Assembly (NCBI GenBank): GCA_963781025.1
Contig: CAWADU010000003.1
Coordinates: 1,550,001 to 1,614,000, forward strand
Direction: 5' to 3'
DNA: 64,000 bases
Source of the DNA: Tardibacter sp963781025
Lineage (GTDB): Bacteria; Pseudomonadota; Alphaproteobacteria; Sphingomonadales; Sphingomonadaceae
The notes beneath the pieces were generated by a model. That model worked only from the letters and a program-made list of their open reading frames with translations, had not been told where the DNA came from and did no database searches. Of the stretch, positions 41,543 to 50,305 are shown piece after piece (the stretch's first letter is position 1; each line of letters starts with the position of its first letter). The translations under genes were made by a program, and so were the position numbers.

Positions 41543-42625
41543 ATGTCCGACCGGCTGTTCATCGCAACGCGCAAGGGATTGTTCGAATTGCGCCGCAGGG
41601 GCGCTGGGCAATGGGATGTTGCGCGCACGGCATTCCTCGGTTCGCCGGTCAGCATGTTCCTGGCGGATCCGCGCGACGGCATGCTTTACGCGGCGCTTGA
41701 CCTCGGCCATTTCGGCGTGAAGCTGCACAGAAGCGCTGACGGCGGCGCAAACTGGGCCGAGGTTTCCACGCCCTCCTATGCGGGCGTCGATGCGGACGCG
41801 GCGGACGCCCCCAGCCTCAGCCTGATCTGGTCGCTCGAGCCCGGCGGAAGGGATGAGCCGGGCGCGCTATGGGCGGGCACAATCCCGGGCGGCCTTTTCC
41901 GCAGCGAGGACAAGGGCGATAGCTGGACGCTGCTGCGCGCGCTTTGGGACGATCCGCTGCGTTCGCAATGGTTCGGCGGGGGGTACGACAAGCCGGGGAT
42001 TCATTCGATCTCGGTCGATCCGCGCGACAGCCGGCGTATCGCCATCGCTGTTTCCTGCGGCGGCGTGTGGGAAACCAGGGATGGCGGCAAGAGCTGGCGC
42101 ATCGGCGGCGGCGGTCTTGTCGCCACCTATATGCCGCCCGAACAGGCCGGGAACCAGGCGACGCAGGATCCGCATCGGATGGTGCGCTGCCCGGCGGCGC
42201 CCGACAGCTTCTGGATCCAGCACCACAACGGCATATTCAAATCCGACACGGGCGTGGACGGATGGTCGCAAATCCTCACGGTCGACCCCAGCTTTGGCTT
42301 CGCGGTTGCCGTCCATCCCGAAAAACCGGGCACGGCGTGGTTCGTGCCCGCCGTTAAGGACGAGTATCGCTATCCGGCTGACGGCCACCTCGTCGTGACG
42401 CGGACCTCCAACGGCGGCGCCAGCTTCGAAACGCTGAGCGACGGGCTGCCGCAGGACCTTGCCTATGACCTGATCTACCGCCACGCTCTTGATGTGGACG
42501 GCAGCGGCGAACACCTCGCAATGGGCTCGACCACGGGCGGACTATGGTTCAGCGAAGACGGCGGCGACCGTTGGACGCAGAGCCCGTTTCGCCTGCCGCC
42601 GATCTATGCCGTGCGCTACAGCTGA
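41543..42625 (+). CDS. BNR/Asp-box beta-propeller protein (sialidase-like fold)
   Basis: 360 residues; the ATG at 41543 follows GGAG by six bases. At least five Asp-box repeats are visible (RSADGGANWAE, RSEDKGDSWTLL, ETRDGGKSWRI, RTSNGGASFET, FSEDGGDRWTQ), giving a six-bladed propeller. No signal peptide is seen, so it is cytoplasmic. Its pairing with a MoaD-like protein is conserved in many bacteria as I recall, but the function is unknown; it is unlikely to be a true sialidase. Confidence 0.8.
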   Translation: MSDRLFIATRKGLFELRRRGAGQWDVARTAFLGSPVSMFLADPRDGMLYAALDLGHFGVKLHRSADGGANWAEVSTPSYAGVDADAADAPSLSLIWSLEPGGRDEPGALWAGTIPGGLFRSEDKGDSWTLLRALWDDPLRSQWFGGGYDKPGIHSISVDPRDSRRIAIAVSCGGVWETRDGGKSWRIGGGGLVATYMPPEQAGNQATQDPHRMVRCPAAPDSFWIQHHNGIFKSDTGVDGWSQILTVDPSFGFAVAVHPEKPGTAWFVPAVKDEYRYPADGHLVVTRTSNGGASFETLSDGLPQDLAYDLIYRHALDVDGSGEHLAMGSTTGGLWFSEDGGDRWTQSPFRLPPIYAVRYS

Positions 42626-42659
42626 AAAAATGGCGCGGCCGCACTAAATTGACAAGGTC

Positions 42660-43970
42660 ATGACCGATCTCTTCGCCTCGGACGCGCCCGCCGCCACGCC
42701 CGCCTCCGCGCAACCGCTGGCCGAACGCTTGCGTCCGCAAACCCTCGACGATGTCGTCGGCCAGGAACATTTGACCGGCGCAAGCGGCGCAATCGGACGC
42801 ATGGTCGCGGCGGGCAAGCTCTCCAGCATGATCCTGTGGGGGCCGCCCGGCACCGGCAAGACGACCATCGCCCGGTTGCTCGCCGATGCCGTGGGGCTGC
42901 GCTTCGTTTCCATTTCCGCCGTCTTTTCGGGCGTGGCGGATTTGAAGAAAGCCTTTGCCGAGGCGCGCGACCACGCCCGGATGGGCACGCAGACCCTGCT
43001 CTTCGTTGACGAGATTCACCGCTTCAATCGCGCACAGCAGGACGGATTCCTGCCCTATGTGGAGGACGGCACCGTCATCCTTGTCGGCGCGACGACCGAA
43101 AACCCCAGCTTCGAATTGAACGCGGCGCTGCTCTCCCGCTGCCAGGTGCTCATTCTCAACCGGCTGGATCATCGCGCGCTGGAAAAGTTGCTCGATCGCG
43201 CCGAAGCCGCCGAATCCAGGCCCCTGCCGCTGATGTCGGATGCGCGCGATGCGCTGATCGCGACCGCTGACGGCGACGGACGTTTCCTCCTCAACCAGGT
43301 CGAGACGCTCTATTCGATCGAGATCGACGCGCCGCTGTCACCCGCCGGGCTGTCATCCCTGCTCCACCGCCGTGTCGCGGTGTACGACAAGGATCGCGAG
43401 GGCCATTACAATCTCATCTCCGCGCTGCACAAATCACTGCGCGGGTCAGACCCCCAGGCGGCGCTCTACTATCTGGCGAGGATGCTGGTGGCGGGCGAGG
43501 AGCCGCTCTACCTGCTGCGGCGGCTGGTGCGCTTCGCGTCCGAGGATGTCGGCCTTGCCGATCCGCAGGCGCTGGTGCAGTGCCTTGCCGCCAAGGATGC
43601 CTATGATTTCCTCGGCAGCCCCGAGGGCGAACTCGCGATCGTGCAGGCGACGCTCTATCTTGCCACCGCACCCAAATCCAACGCCGCCTATGTGGCGGAG
43701 AAAGCGGCAAAACGATCGGCCCGCGACACCGGCTCGCTGATGCCGCCGAAGAACATCTTGAACGCCCCGACCGAGCTGATGAAGAACATCGGCTACGGCC
43801 GCGACTATGATTACGACTACAATGCGCCCGACGCCTTTTCCGGCGACAGCTACTGGCCGGAGGAAATGCCGGAGGAAACCTTTTATACGCCTTCACCGCG
43901 CGGCTTCGAGGCGAAGATCGCGGAACGACTGGCCTATTGGGACCGGCTGCGGCAGGAGCGGCGGAAATAG
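42660..43970 (+). CDS. rarA: Replication-associated recombination protein A
   Basis: 436 residues. AAA+ ATPase with Walker A ILWGPPGTGKTTIARLL, Walker B LLFVDEIHRFNRAQQ and sensor 1 ILVGATTENPSFELN. The MgsA C-terminal domain contains HKSLRGSDPQAALYYLARMLVAGEEPLYLLRRLVRFASEDVG. It acts at stalled replication forks. Length and motifs are normal. Confidence 0.97.
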   Translation: MTDLFASDAPAATPASAQPLAERLRPQTLDDVVGQEHLTGASGAIGRMVAAGKLSSMILWGPPGTGKTTIARLLADAVGLRFVSISAVFSGVADLKKAFAEARDHARMGTQTLLFVDEIHRFNRAQQDGFLPYVEDGTVILVGATTENPSFELNAALLSRCQVLILNRLDHRALEKLLDRAEAAESRPLPLMSDARDALIATADGDGRFLLNQVETLYSIEIDAPLSPAGLSSLLHRRVAVYDKDREGHYNLISALHKSLRGSDPQAALYYLARMLVAGEEPLYLLRRLVRFASEDVGLADPQALVQCLAAKDAYDFLGSPEGELAIVQATLYLATAPKSNAAYVAEKAAKRSARDTGSLMPPKNILNAPTELMKNIGYGRDYDYDYNAPDAFSGDSYWPEEMPEETFYTPSPRGFEAKIAERLAYWDRLRQERRK

Positions 43971-44031
43971 TAGAAATCTGTTTTTGTCATTCCAGCCAAG
44001 CCCTTGGGTGACGAAGGAAGGCTTGGCATAG

Positions 44032-44880
44032 GTGGATCGTTTCACCCACTTCGCTGCAATCGACTGGTCGGGCGCCAAAGGCAGGCGGCACAAGGGCATT
44101 GCGATCGCTACCTGCACCGCCGGATCGGACGCGCCCGCGCTCGTCGACGCCGGTCGCGTCTGGTCGCGGAGCGATGTGCTCGATTGGGTGAAGGACAAGT
44201 GCGTCAGCCCGGAACCTTGGCTGATCGGCTTCGACTTTTCCTTCGCACCGCCCATCGCCGAGCGGGGCTGCTATCTGCCCGGCGAAGATGTTCCCGCCAG
44301 CGCCCGCGCATTCTGGGCCTATGTCGACGCGTGCTGCGACGATGAAGACCTTGGCGCGGCGAGTTTTCTCGAACAACGCCACCGCCCCCATTTCTATTTC
44401 GGCGCGGCCGACGGGCGCAAGGCGGACTTCATGCATTTCCGCCAGTGCGAGCTGGCTTTCAACGCGACAGGCGGCGGCAAGCCGTCGACCGTATACGACG
44501 CTATCGGGGCGGCGCAGGTTGCAAAGGCGAGCTTCGCGGGCATGCGCGTCCTTCATCATTTGTCCGATAGCGCGCGGGTCTGGCCGTTCGACCCGCTTCA
44601 TCCAGACGCAGTTACCGTCGTCGAAATCTATTGCCGCGCCTTTATCCGGATGGGCGGAACGCGTGGGTTGAAGCTGCGCTCCGCCGACGATCTGAACCGC
44701 GCGCTTGCCGTTCTCGGGTCCGCACCCGTCGCCGATGCCGCCTATTCCGACCACCAGACCGACGTGCTCGTCACCTCCGCGGGCCTGCGCGCAACCGCCA
44801 ATGACGCGCGCTATTGGCAGCCAATTGGATTGACGCCCGAAATCGCCCGCACCGAAGGCTGGACCTTTGGCGTGCTTTGA
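44032..44880 (+). CDS. Putative RNase H-like (DUF429-like) protein
   Basis: 282 residues from a GTG at 44032. It opens HFAAIDWSGAKGRRHKGIAIAT, with an acidic residue in the first strand as in RNase H-fold nucleases, and has WLIGFDFSFAPPIAERG and VVEIYCRAFIRMGG later (acidic pair). This resembles DUF429-type predicted nucleases, but I am not certain. A hairpin (GCCAAGCC at 43995-44002, GGCTTGGC at 44020-44027) ends just before the start. Confidence 0.6.
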   Translation: MDRFTHFAAIDWSGAKGRRHKGIAIATCTAGSDAPALVDAGRVWSRSDVLDWVKDKCVSPEPWLIGFDFSFAPPIAERGCYLPGEDVPASARAFWAYVDACCDDEDLGAASFLEQRHRPHFYFGAADGRKADFMHFRQCELAFNATGGGKPSTVYDAIGAAQVAKASFAGMRVLHHLSDSARVWPFDPLHPDAVTVVEIYCRAFIRMGGTRGLKLRSADDLNRALAVLGSAPVADAAYSDHQTDVLVTSAGLRATANDARYWQPIGLTPEIARTEGWTFGVL

Positions 44881-44916
44881 CTGGCGGCGGCGCACATCTG
44901 TCGCTACAAGCCGCGC

Positions 44917-45294
44917 ATGCCACCGCTTTTTCTTGTCATGACTGGCGGCGCGATCGGCGCCGGATTCCGCTATCATATCGGACGCATCGCGCTTGAGCGC
45001 ATGGGACCGGCTTTTCCCTGGGGAACCTGGATCATCAATTTGACCGGTGGGCTGCTCATGGGCGTGCTGGTCGGCGTTCTGGTCAATATCGCCGAGGGTC
45101 GCGAGCAGCTACGCCTGTTCCTTGGCGTCGGCGTGCTGGGCGGATTCACGACCTTTTCGGCGTTCAGCCTCGAAGCGTTCACGATGCTGTCGCGGGGCGA
45201 TTACGCCCTGGCGCTGGCATATGCGGTCTCCTCGGCGGCGGGATCGATCATGATGGTCGCCGTCGGCGTCTGGGCGATGAGGATGATCGGATGA
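44917..45294 (+). CDS. crcB: Fluoride channel CrcB/Fluc
   Basis: 125 residues with four membrane helices. GGAIGAGFRYHIGRIAL, WGTWIINLTGGLLMGVLVG (Asn of the channel) and GVGVLGGFTTFSAFSLEAF (Thr/Ser/Phe track) are canonical. It exports toxic fluoride as a dimer. No fluoride riboswitch is evident in the 36-base gap upstream. It overlaps rluC by four bases. Confidence 0.95.
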   Translation: MPPLFLVMTGGAIGAGFRYHIGRIALERMGPAFPWGTWIINLTGGLLMGVLVGVLVNIAEGREQLRLFLGVGVLGGFTTFSAFSLEAFTMLSRGDYALALAYAVSSAAGSIMMVAVGVWAMRMIG

Positions 45295-46385
45295 GCGGGA
45301 ATGACGTTCGCAGCTTCACCGTTTCGTCCGACGACGACGGCATCCGCCTCGATCGCTGGTTCAAGCGTCATCTGCCCGAGGCCACGTTCAACACCGTATC
45401 GCGCTGGGCGCGGACGGGGCAGCTTCGCATCAACGGCAAGCGCGCCACGCCCGGTGACCGGGTGGAAAGCGGGCCAGATCATCCGCGTCCCTCCGCCGGA
45501 AGCGGTTGTCTCCCCCTTGCCGTGGCGAGGCAGGAGCGGCCGCCGCTGAGCGAGGACGAGACCGCCTATGTCCAGTCGATGGTCATCCACCGCGACAAAT
45601 CGGCGATCGTCATCAACAAGCCGCCGGGCCTTGCGACGCAGGGCGGCACGAAGACCGACCGATCATGTCGACGGCCTGCTCGACGGCCTGCAATATGACG
45701 CGCCTTCGCGCCCCAAGCTGGTCCATCGTCTCGACAAGGATACCAGCGGGGTTCTGCTGCTGGCCCGTACGCCCCGCGCCGCGGCGTTCTTCTCGAAATC
45801 CTTTTCCAGCCGAACCGCGAGGAAAGTCTATTGGGCGCTCATCGTCGGCGTGCCATCGCATCGATGACGGCATCATCGACCTGCCGCTGGCCAAACAGCC
45901 CGGCACCGGCGGCGAGAAGATGCATGTCGACAAGGAAAATGGCCTGCCCGCCCGCACTCGCTATCGGGTGATCGAACGCGCCGGCAATCGCGCCTGCTGG
46001 GTCGAGCTTCAGCCCCACACCGGCCGCACCCACCAGCTTCGCGTCCATCTTGCCGCGATCGGCCATCCGATCGTCGGCGACGGCAAATATGGCGGGCCGG
46101 AATGCGTTCCTGACCGGCGGAATCAGCCGCAAGATGCACCTCCATGCCCGGCGCATCCGCATCGATCATCCCGATGGTGGCGTGCTGGACGTGATGGCCG
46201 ATCCGCCAGCGCATTTTGCCGAAAGCATCCGCCACCTTGGTTTCGACCTCACGGCCGGAGACCTGTCGATCGAGGTATTTGATCCCGACAAGGACCCCGA
46301 GGTGCAGGCCCGCCGCGCGGCAGCCGCCGCCAAGGCGCGCCGCAAGGAAAGGCGCGGCGAACGACGCGGCCGGAGCCGGAAATAA
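45291..46385 (+). pseudogene. rluC: RluC-type 23S rRNA pseudouridine synthase, five frameshifts as written
   Basis: 1095 bases. The protein is spread over frames: an extra base near 45467, a missing base between about 45490 and 45530, and extra bases near 45661, 45859 and 46103. Correction gives 1092 bases and 363 residues, normal for the family. The S4 domain (IRLDRWFKRHLPEATFNTV), the catalytic Asp motif (PKLVHRLDKDTSGVLLLAR), and HTGRTHQLRVHLAAIGHPIVGD are all intact. It modifies uridines in 23S rRNA. As with fabF, the lesions look more like sequence errors than decay. Confidence 0.88.
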
Positions 46386-46393
46386 ACGTCCCG

Positions 46394-47053
46394 ATGAACA
46401 AGCTGATCGTCTTCGATTGCGACGGAACACTGGTGGACAGCCAGGCCAGCATCATTCGCGCAATGGAGGGCGCGTTCGACTCGCACAACCTCCTTCCACC
46501 CGATCCGCATGCCACGCGCCGGGTGGTCGGCCTGTCACTTATCGAAGCCATGGAGCGGCTGCTGCCCGACGCCGAAGCCGACCTCCATAACCGGCTGGCG
46601 GAAAGCTATAAACGTACCTTCCATGCACTCCGGGCCGACGGCCATGTCGATGAGCCCTTATTCCCCGGCATCTCCGGCCTGCTGGATACACTCGACGCGC
46701 GCGGCTGGCTGATGGGCGTCGCGACCGGCAAGTCCGAACGGGGATTGGGCTTCTGCCTGCACCATCACGGCATCGCCGAACGCTTCGTCACGCTCCAGAC
46801 CGCCGACCGGCACCCCTCCAAGCCGCATCCTTCCATGCTCGATGCCGCTATCGCGGAGGCAGGCGCGGCCCCTGAGACCACGGTAATGATCGGGGACACC
46901 AGTTTCGACATGATGATGGGCTGCGCGGCGGGCGCTCTGCCGGTAGGCGTTACCTGGGGCTATCACGAAGAGGACGAATTGCGCGAGGCCGGGGCCCGCC
47001 ACATCATCGAAACCGCCGACGCGCTCTCCGCCATTCTGGACCGGATCGCATGA
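46394..47053 (+). CDS. HAD-superfamily hydrolase, phosphoglycolate-phosphatase-like
   Basis: 219 residues. Motif I VFDCDGTLVDSQ, motif II VATGKSERGL, motif III SKPHPSMLDAA, motif IV MIGDTSFDMMMG. The cap is small and helical. The likely role is clearing phosphoglycolate or a related phosphate ester in the cytoplasm. It overlaps the next gene by four bases. Confidence 0.92.
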   Translation: MNKLIVFDCDGTLVDSQASIIRAMEGAFDSHNLLPPDPHATRRVVGLSLIEAMERLLPDAEADLHNRLAESYKRTFHALRADGHVDEPLFPGISGLLDTLDARGWLMGVATGKSERGLGFCLHHHGIAERFVTLQTADRHPSKPHPSMLDAAIAEAGAAPETTVMIGDTSFDMMMGCAAGALPVGVTWGYHEEDELREAGARHIIETADALSAILDRIA

Positions 47054-47280
47054 CCGAACCAAAGGACCTCGCGACGGCGCGCAACCGCTTCTTCTTCATC
47101 CAGTTCGTGCGGCTGGGCGGCATCGGCCTGGTGCTGCTGGGCCTCGTCATCTCGAACGGCGATCTGCTGAAGCCCGGCGGCGACAGGGTCGTCGGCCTTG
47201 TGATCACCATCATCGGCATCATCGATGTGACGGTGATCCCTCAACTGCTCGTACGTCACTGGCGCTCGCCCAAGCGATGA
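47050..47280 (+). CDS. Small two-helix membrane protein
   Basis: 76 residues. Two hydrophobic segments (FFFIQFVRLGGIGLVLLGLVI and VVGLVITIIGIIDVTVIPQLL) and a basic C-terminus. The function is unknown. It is four bases into its neighbours on both sides (HAD gene, ATP12 gene), so co-expressed with them. Confidence 0.78.
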   Translation: MTEPKDLATARNRFFFIQFVRLGGIGLVLLGLVISNGDLLKPGGDRVVGLVITIIGIIDVTVIPQLLVRHWRSPKR

Positions 47281-47975
47281 AGCGTTTTTTCGACAAGGCC
47301 GCGTCCCTCCCGCTCGATAGCGGTTATGGCGTGGCGCTGGATGGCCGCCCGGTCCGCACGCCGGCCAAGGCGGCGCTGGTCGTACCGTCGCGCGCGCTGG
47401 CCGATGCGATCGCCGGGGAATGGAATGCGCAGGGCGTGAAGATTGATCCGCGCTCGATGCCGTTGACGGGCCTCGCCAATGCCGCGATCGATCGGATCGC
47501 GCCCGATCCCGCCGGTTTTGCGCGAGGTCTTGCCGACTATGGCGAAAGCGACCTGCTCGCCTACCGCGCCGATTATCCGGCCGATCTGGTGGCGCGGCAA
47601 AATGCACTGTGGAATCCCATCATCGACTGGGCGCAGGATCGCTTCGATATCGTCGTTGCGGTCACCAGCGGCATCATTCATCGGCCCCAGCCCGAGGCCA
47701 CCGTCCAGCGATTGCGGGCGGCGGTCTTGGCCCATCCGCCGTTCGAGCTGGCGGGCCTTCAGCCGCTGGTCACCATCTCAGGGTCGCTCCTCATCGCGCT
47801 TGCGCTTGTCGAAGGGGCGATAAGCCTCGACGAGGCGTGGAACGCCGGGCAACTGGACGAGCTGTGGCAGGAAGAACAATGGGGCGTGGACGAACTCGCC
47901 GTGCAGAGCCGCGCCGACAAACGGCGCGACTTCGACATCGGTGCGCGTTTCCTTGAGCTATTGCGCCTGGGCTGA
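47277..47975 (+). CDS. ATP12 family F1-ATPase assembly chaperone
   Basis: 232 residues. KRFFDKAASLPLDSGYGVALDGRPVRTPAKAALVVPS is the family opening, with SLLIALALVEGAISLDEAWNAGQLDELWQEEQWGVDELA in the helical end. It helps the alpha subunit of F1 to assemble. Found in alphaproteobacteria and mitochondria. Confidence 0.94.
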   Translation: MKRFFDKAASLPLDSGYGVALDGRPVRTPAKAALVVPSRALADAIAGEWNAQGVKIDPRSMPLTGLANAAIDRIAPDPAGFARGLADYGESDLLAYRADYPADLVARQNALWNPIIDWAQDRFDIVVAVTSGIIHRPQPEATVQRLRAAVLAHPPFELAGLQPLVTISGSLLIALALVEGAISLDEAWNAGQLDELWQEEQWGVDELAVQSRADKRRDFDIGARFLELLRLG

Positions 47976-48521
47976 CACCGGCTCGGGCAGGAACCAACGG
48001 GCGATCATCAGCCCGCCAACCCCCAACATGACGAAATCGGCGACAAACCGGTATACGGCATAAGGCCAGTCGTGATGATACCAGATGGGATCGCCAAGGT
48101 TCATGTAAATGCTGGTCGCCAGCGTCATGTAGAGCACCAGCCGTGCCCGGCTGACGAAATCGGGCACGCGCGCCGCCACCAGCAGCAGCGCCAGTCCCAA
48201 TATGGTGATGCTGACCAGCATATGGACGAAACCGGCCAGCATGGTCCCCGGATCGGCCATGGCGAATCCGCCGGTATTATAATGGATCGTGGCGATGGGA
48301 CCGCGCCCATAGAGGATCGTGCCGGCGGCCGAACTGGTCAGCGGCACCATATAGGTTCCGGTTCTTGGCAGATTGGCGGCCAGGGCATTCTGGACCGATG
48401 CATTGGCGGCATCGTTCGCCGTCGCATATCCCAGCATCTGGAGTGGCGTCGCAAAGAAGATGAAGCCGATGACGAACATCGCGACCGCCGCGGCAACACA
48501 ACCGATGATGAACCGGCCCAT
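47958..48521 (-). CDS. Membrane protein of unknown function
   Basis: 187 residues with about four hydrophobic segments (FIIGCVAAAVAMFVIGFIFF, MLAGFVHMLVSITILGLALLLV, LVLYMTLATSIYMNL, VADFVMLGVGGLMIARWF). A periplasmic loop with PRTGTYMVPL lies between the first two. Its 3' end overlaps ATP12 by 18 bases. I recognise no named family. Confidence 0.75.
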   Translation of the reverse strand: MGRFIIGCVAAAVAMFVIGFIFFATPLQMLGYATANDAANASVQNALAANLPRTGTYMVPLTSSAAGTILYGRGPIATIHYNTGGFAMADPGTMLAGFVHMLVSITILGLALLLVAARVPDFVSRARLVLYMTLATSIYMNLGDPIWYHHDWPYAVYRFVADFVMLGVGGLMIARWFLPEPVSAQAQ

Positions 48522-48583
48522 GGGCCTTCTCCCCGTCTGTTACGCGGGTAGAACTACCATGGCCGGCCAAGGCTCCCAAAATC

Positions 48584-49222
48584 TCAGTGGCGGATCAGGC
48601 TCCGCACGAAGTTCACCAGCCCCGGCTGGCGTCCGCGTTTCAGCCGTTCGGCGGCCAGTATCGCCCGCACTTCAGCGAGGCAGGCCGCGACATCGCGGTT
48701 GACCAGCACATAATCATATTCCGCCCAGTGGCTGATCTCCGCCTCGGCACGGGCCATCCGTCCTGCGATGACCTCGTCGGAGTCGGTGCCGCGCGCGCGC
48801 AGTCGTTCCTCCAGCTCGGCCATGGACGGCGGCAGGATGAACACGCGGACGACATCCTCGCCCGCCTTCGCGTGAAGCTGCTGCGTGCCCTGCCAGTCGA
48901 TGTCGAACAGCACGTCATGGCCGCGCCCCAGCATGGCATCGACCGGTGCGCGAGGCGTGCCGTAACGATTGCCGAAGACCTCCGCCCATTCCAGGAAATC
49001 GTCGCCGGCGACCATGGCGTCGAACTGCTTGGCCGTCTTGAAGAAATAATCCTGCCCTTCGATCTCGCCGGGCCGCATCGGCCGTGTCGTCGCGGATACC
49101 GACATCTCGATGTTTTCGTCCGCCGCGAGCAGCGCGCGCGAGATTGTCGTCTTGCCTGCACCGCTCGGCGAGGAAAGCACCAGCATCAGTCCGCGGCGGG
49201 GAATCAAAGTTTCTTCAGCCAT
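48584..49222 (-). CDS. gmk: Guanylate kinase
   Basis: 212 residues from the ATG at 49222 (an in-frame start at 49267 adds 15 poorly conserved residues). P-loop LSSPSGAGKTTISRAL, GMP-binding SATTRPMRPGEIEGQDYFF and DVLFDIDWQGTQQLH. It converts GMP to GDP. Intact. Confidence 0.97.
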   Translation of the reverse strand: MAEETLIPRRGLMLVLSSPSGAGKTTISRALLAADENIEMSVSATTRPMRPGEIEGQDYFFKTAKQFDAMVAGDDFLEWAEVFGNRYGTPRAPVDAMLGRGHDVLFDIDWQGTQQLHAKAGEDVVRVFILPPSMAELEERLRARGTDSDEVIAGRMARAEAEISHWAEYDYVLVNRDVAACLAEVRAILAAERLKRGRQPGLVNFVRSLIRH

Positions 49223-49281
49223 GGCGTTCGGTGCGTCACTTGGGCTAGGCGCGTCAAGTGAGGACAAGCAAAGGGCTGGGA

Positions 49282-49833
49282 ATGAAAAGGCGCGACTGGA
49301 CCAGAATTGCGGCCATCATCGCGCTTGCAGCCACCGTATTGTGGCTGATGGGCCGCACCCCGATATGCCGCTGCGGAACGGTGAAGCTCTGGCAGGGCGT
49401 CGTCGCCAGCTCGCAGAATTCTCAGCATATCGCCGACTGGTACAGCTTCAGCCACATCATCCACGGCTTCATCTTCTATGGCCTGCTCTGGCTGCTTTGG
49501 AAGAAAAAACCGCTGGGCTGGCGTCTGACCGCCGCCGTCGCGATTGAAGCGGCGTGGGAGGTGATCGAAAACAGCCCGATGATCATCCACCGCTATCGTT
49601 CGGTCACCATGGCGTTCGACTATTATGGCGACAGCATCGTAAATTCGGTGAGCGATATCGGCTTCATGATGATCGGCTTCCTCATCGCCCGGCGCCTGCC
49701 CGTCAGCGCCACCATCGCCATTGCCGTCATTCTTGAACTGTTCACGCTCGCGATGATTTGCGACAATCTTACCCTCAACGTCCTGATGCTGCTCTGGCCG
49801 GTCGAGGCCATCCGCCACTGGCAGGCGGGCTAG
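49282..49833 (+). CDS. DUF2585 membrane protein
   Basis: 183 residues. A first membrane helix is followed by GRTPICRCGTVKLWQGVVASSQNSQHIADWYSFSHIIHGFIFYGLLW, the DUF2585 hallmark with paired cysteines and histidines that could bind a metal. Then AIEAAWEVIENSPMII. About four membrane segments. The function is unknown. Confidence 0.88.
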   Translation: MKRRDWTRIAAIIALAATVLWLMGRTPICRCGTVKLWQGVVASSQNSQHIADWYSFSHIIHGFIFYGLLWLLWKKKPLGWRLTAAVAIEAAWEVIENSPMIIHRYRSVTMAFDYYGDSIVNSVSDIGFMMIGFLIARRLPVSATIAIAVILELFTLAMICDNLTLNVLMLLWPVEAIRHWQAG

Positions 49834-49897
49834 GCCGAACATGGCGATTCGGGCGCGGAAGTGCTATGGTGAGGCGTTCTTCCTGGGGAGACGAGTC

Positions 49898-50284
49898 ATG
49901 ACAGAAGCAGACACTGACGGCGTCGTCGATCTGTCGCACGAGTTGATCTCATCCGCGCGTATGGAGGGTACCCCCGTCTTCAACAAGCAAGGGACAAAAC
50001 TGGGCACCGTCCATTCGGTGATGATTTACAAGAAGACCGGGCAGGTCGCCTATGCGGTGCTTTCCTTCGGCGGTTTCCTGGGTCTGGGCACGCACGTCCA
50101 TCCGCTGCCGTGGGAACTTCTGGACTATGACGCGGACCGGCATGGCTATGTCGTGGATCTGAGCCGCGAAATGCTTGAAAAGGCGCCGACGCTGCACCTC
50201 GACGAAGCTGACCGTCCAAGCGACAGGTCCTATGATGAGCGGCTCTACGACTATTACGGCGCGCCGCGTTATTGGGGACTATAG
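49898..50284 (+). CDS. PRC-barrel domain protein
   Basis: 128 residues from the ATG at 49898. ISSARMEGTPVFNKQGTKLGTVHSVMIYKKTGQVAYAVLSFGGFLGLGTHVHPLPW is a full PRC-barrel, and the end is Tyr/Asp-rich (YDERLYDYYGAP). Such proteins often sense or scaffold at the membrane or with RNA. The function here is unknown. Confidence 0.87.
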   Translation: MTEADTDGVVDLSHELISSARMEGTPVFNKQGTKLGTVHSVMIYKKTGQVAYAVLSFGGFLGLGTHVHPLPWELLDYDADRHGYVVDLSREMLEKAPTLHLDEADRPSDRSYDERLYDYYGAPRYWGL

Positions 50285-50305
50285 AGCGGGCCGACCGGCC
50301 GAAAG

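Noticed and set aside
41543..42625. True sialidase
   Set aside because: Asp-boxes are present, but there is no signal peptide and I see no arginine triad; Asp-box propellers occur in many unrelated proteins.
44881..44916. Fluoride riboswitch upstream of crcB
   Set aside because: The gap is only 36 bases and lacks the conserved pseudoknot sequence.
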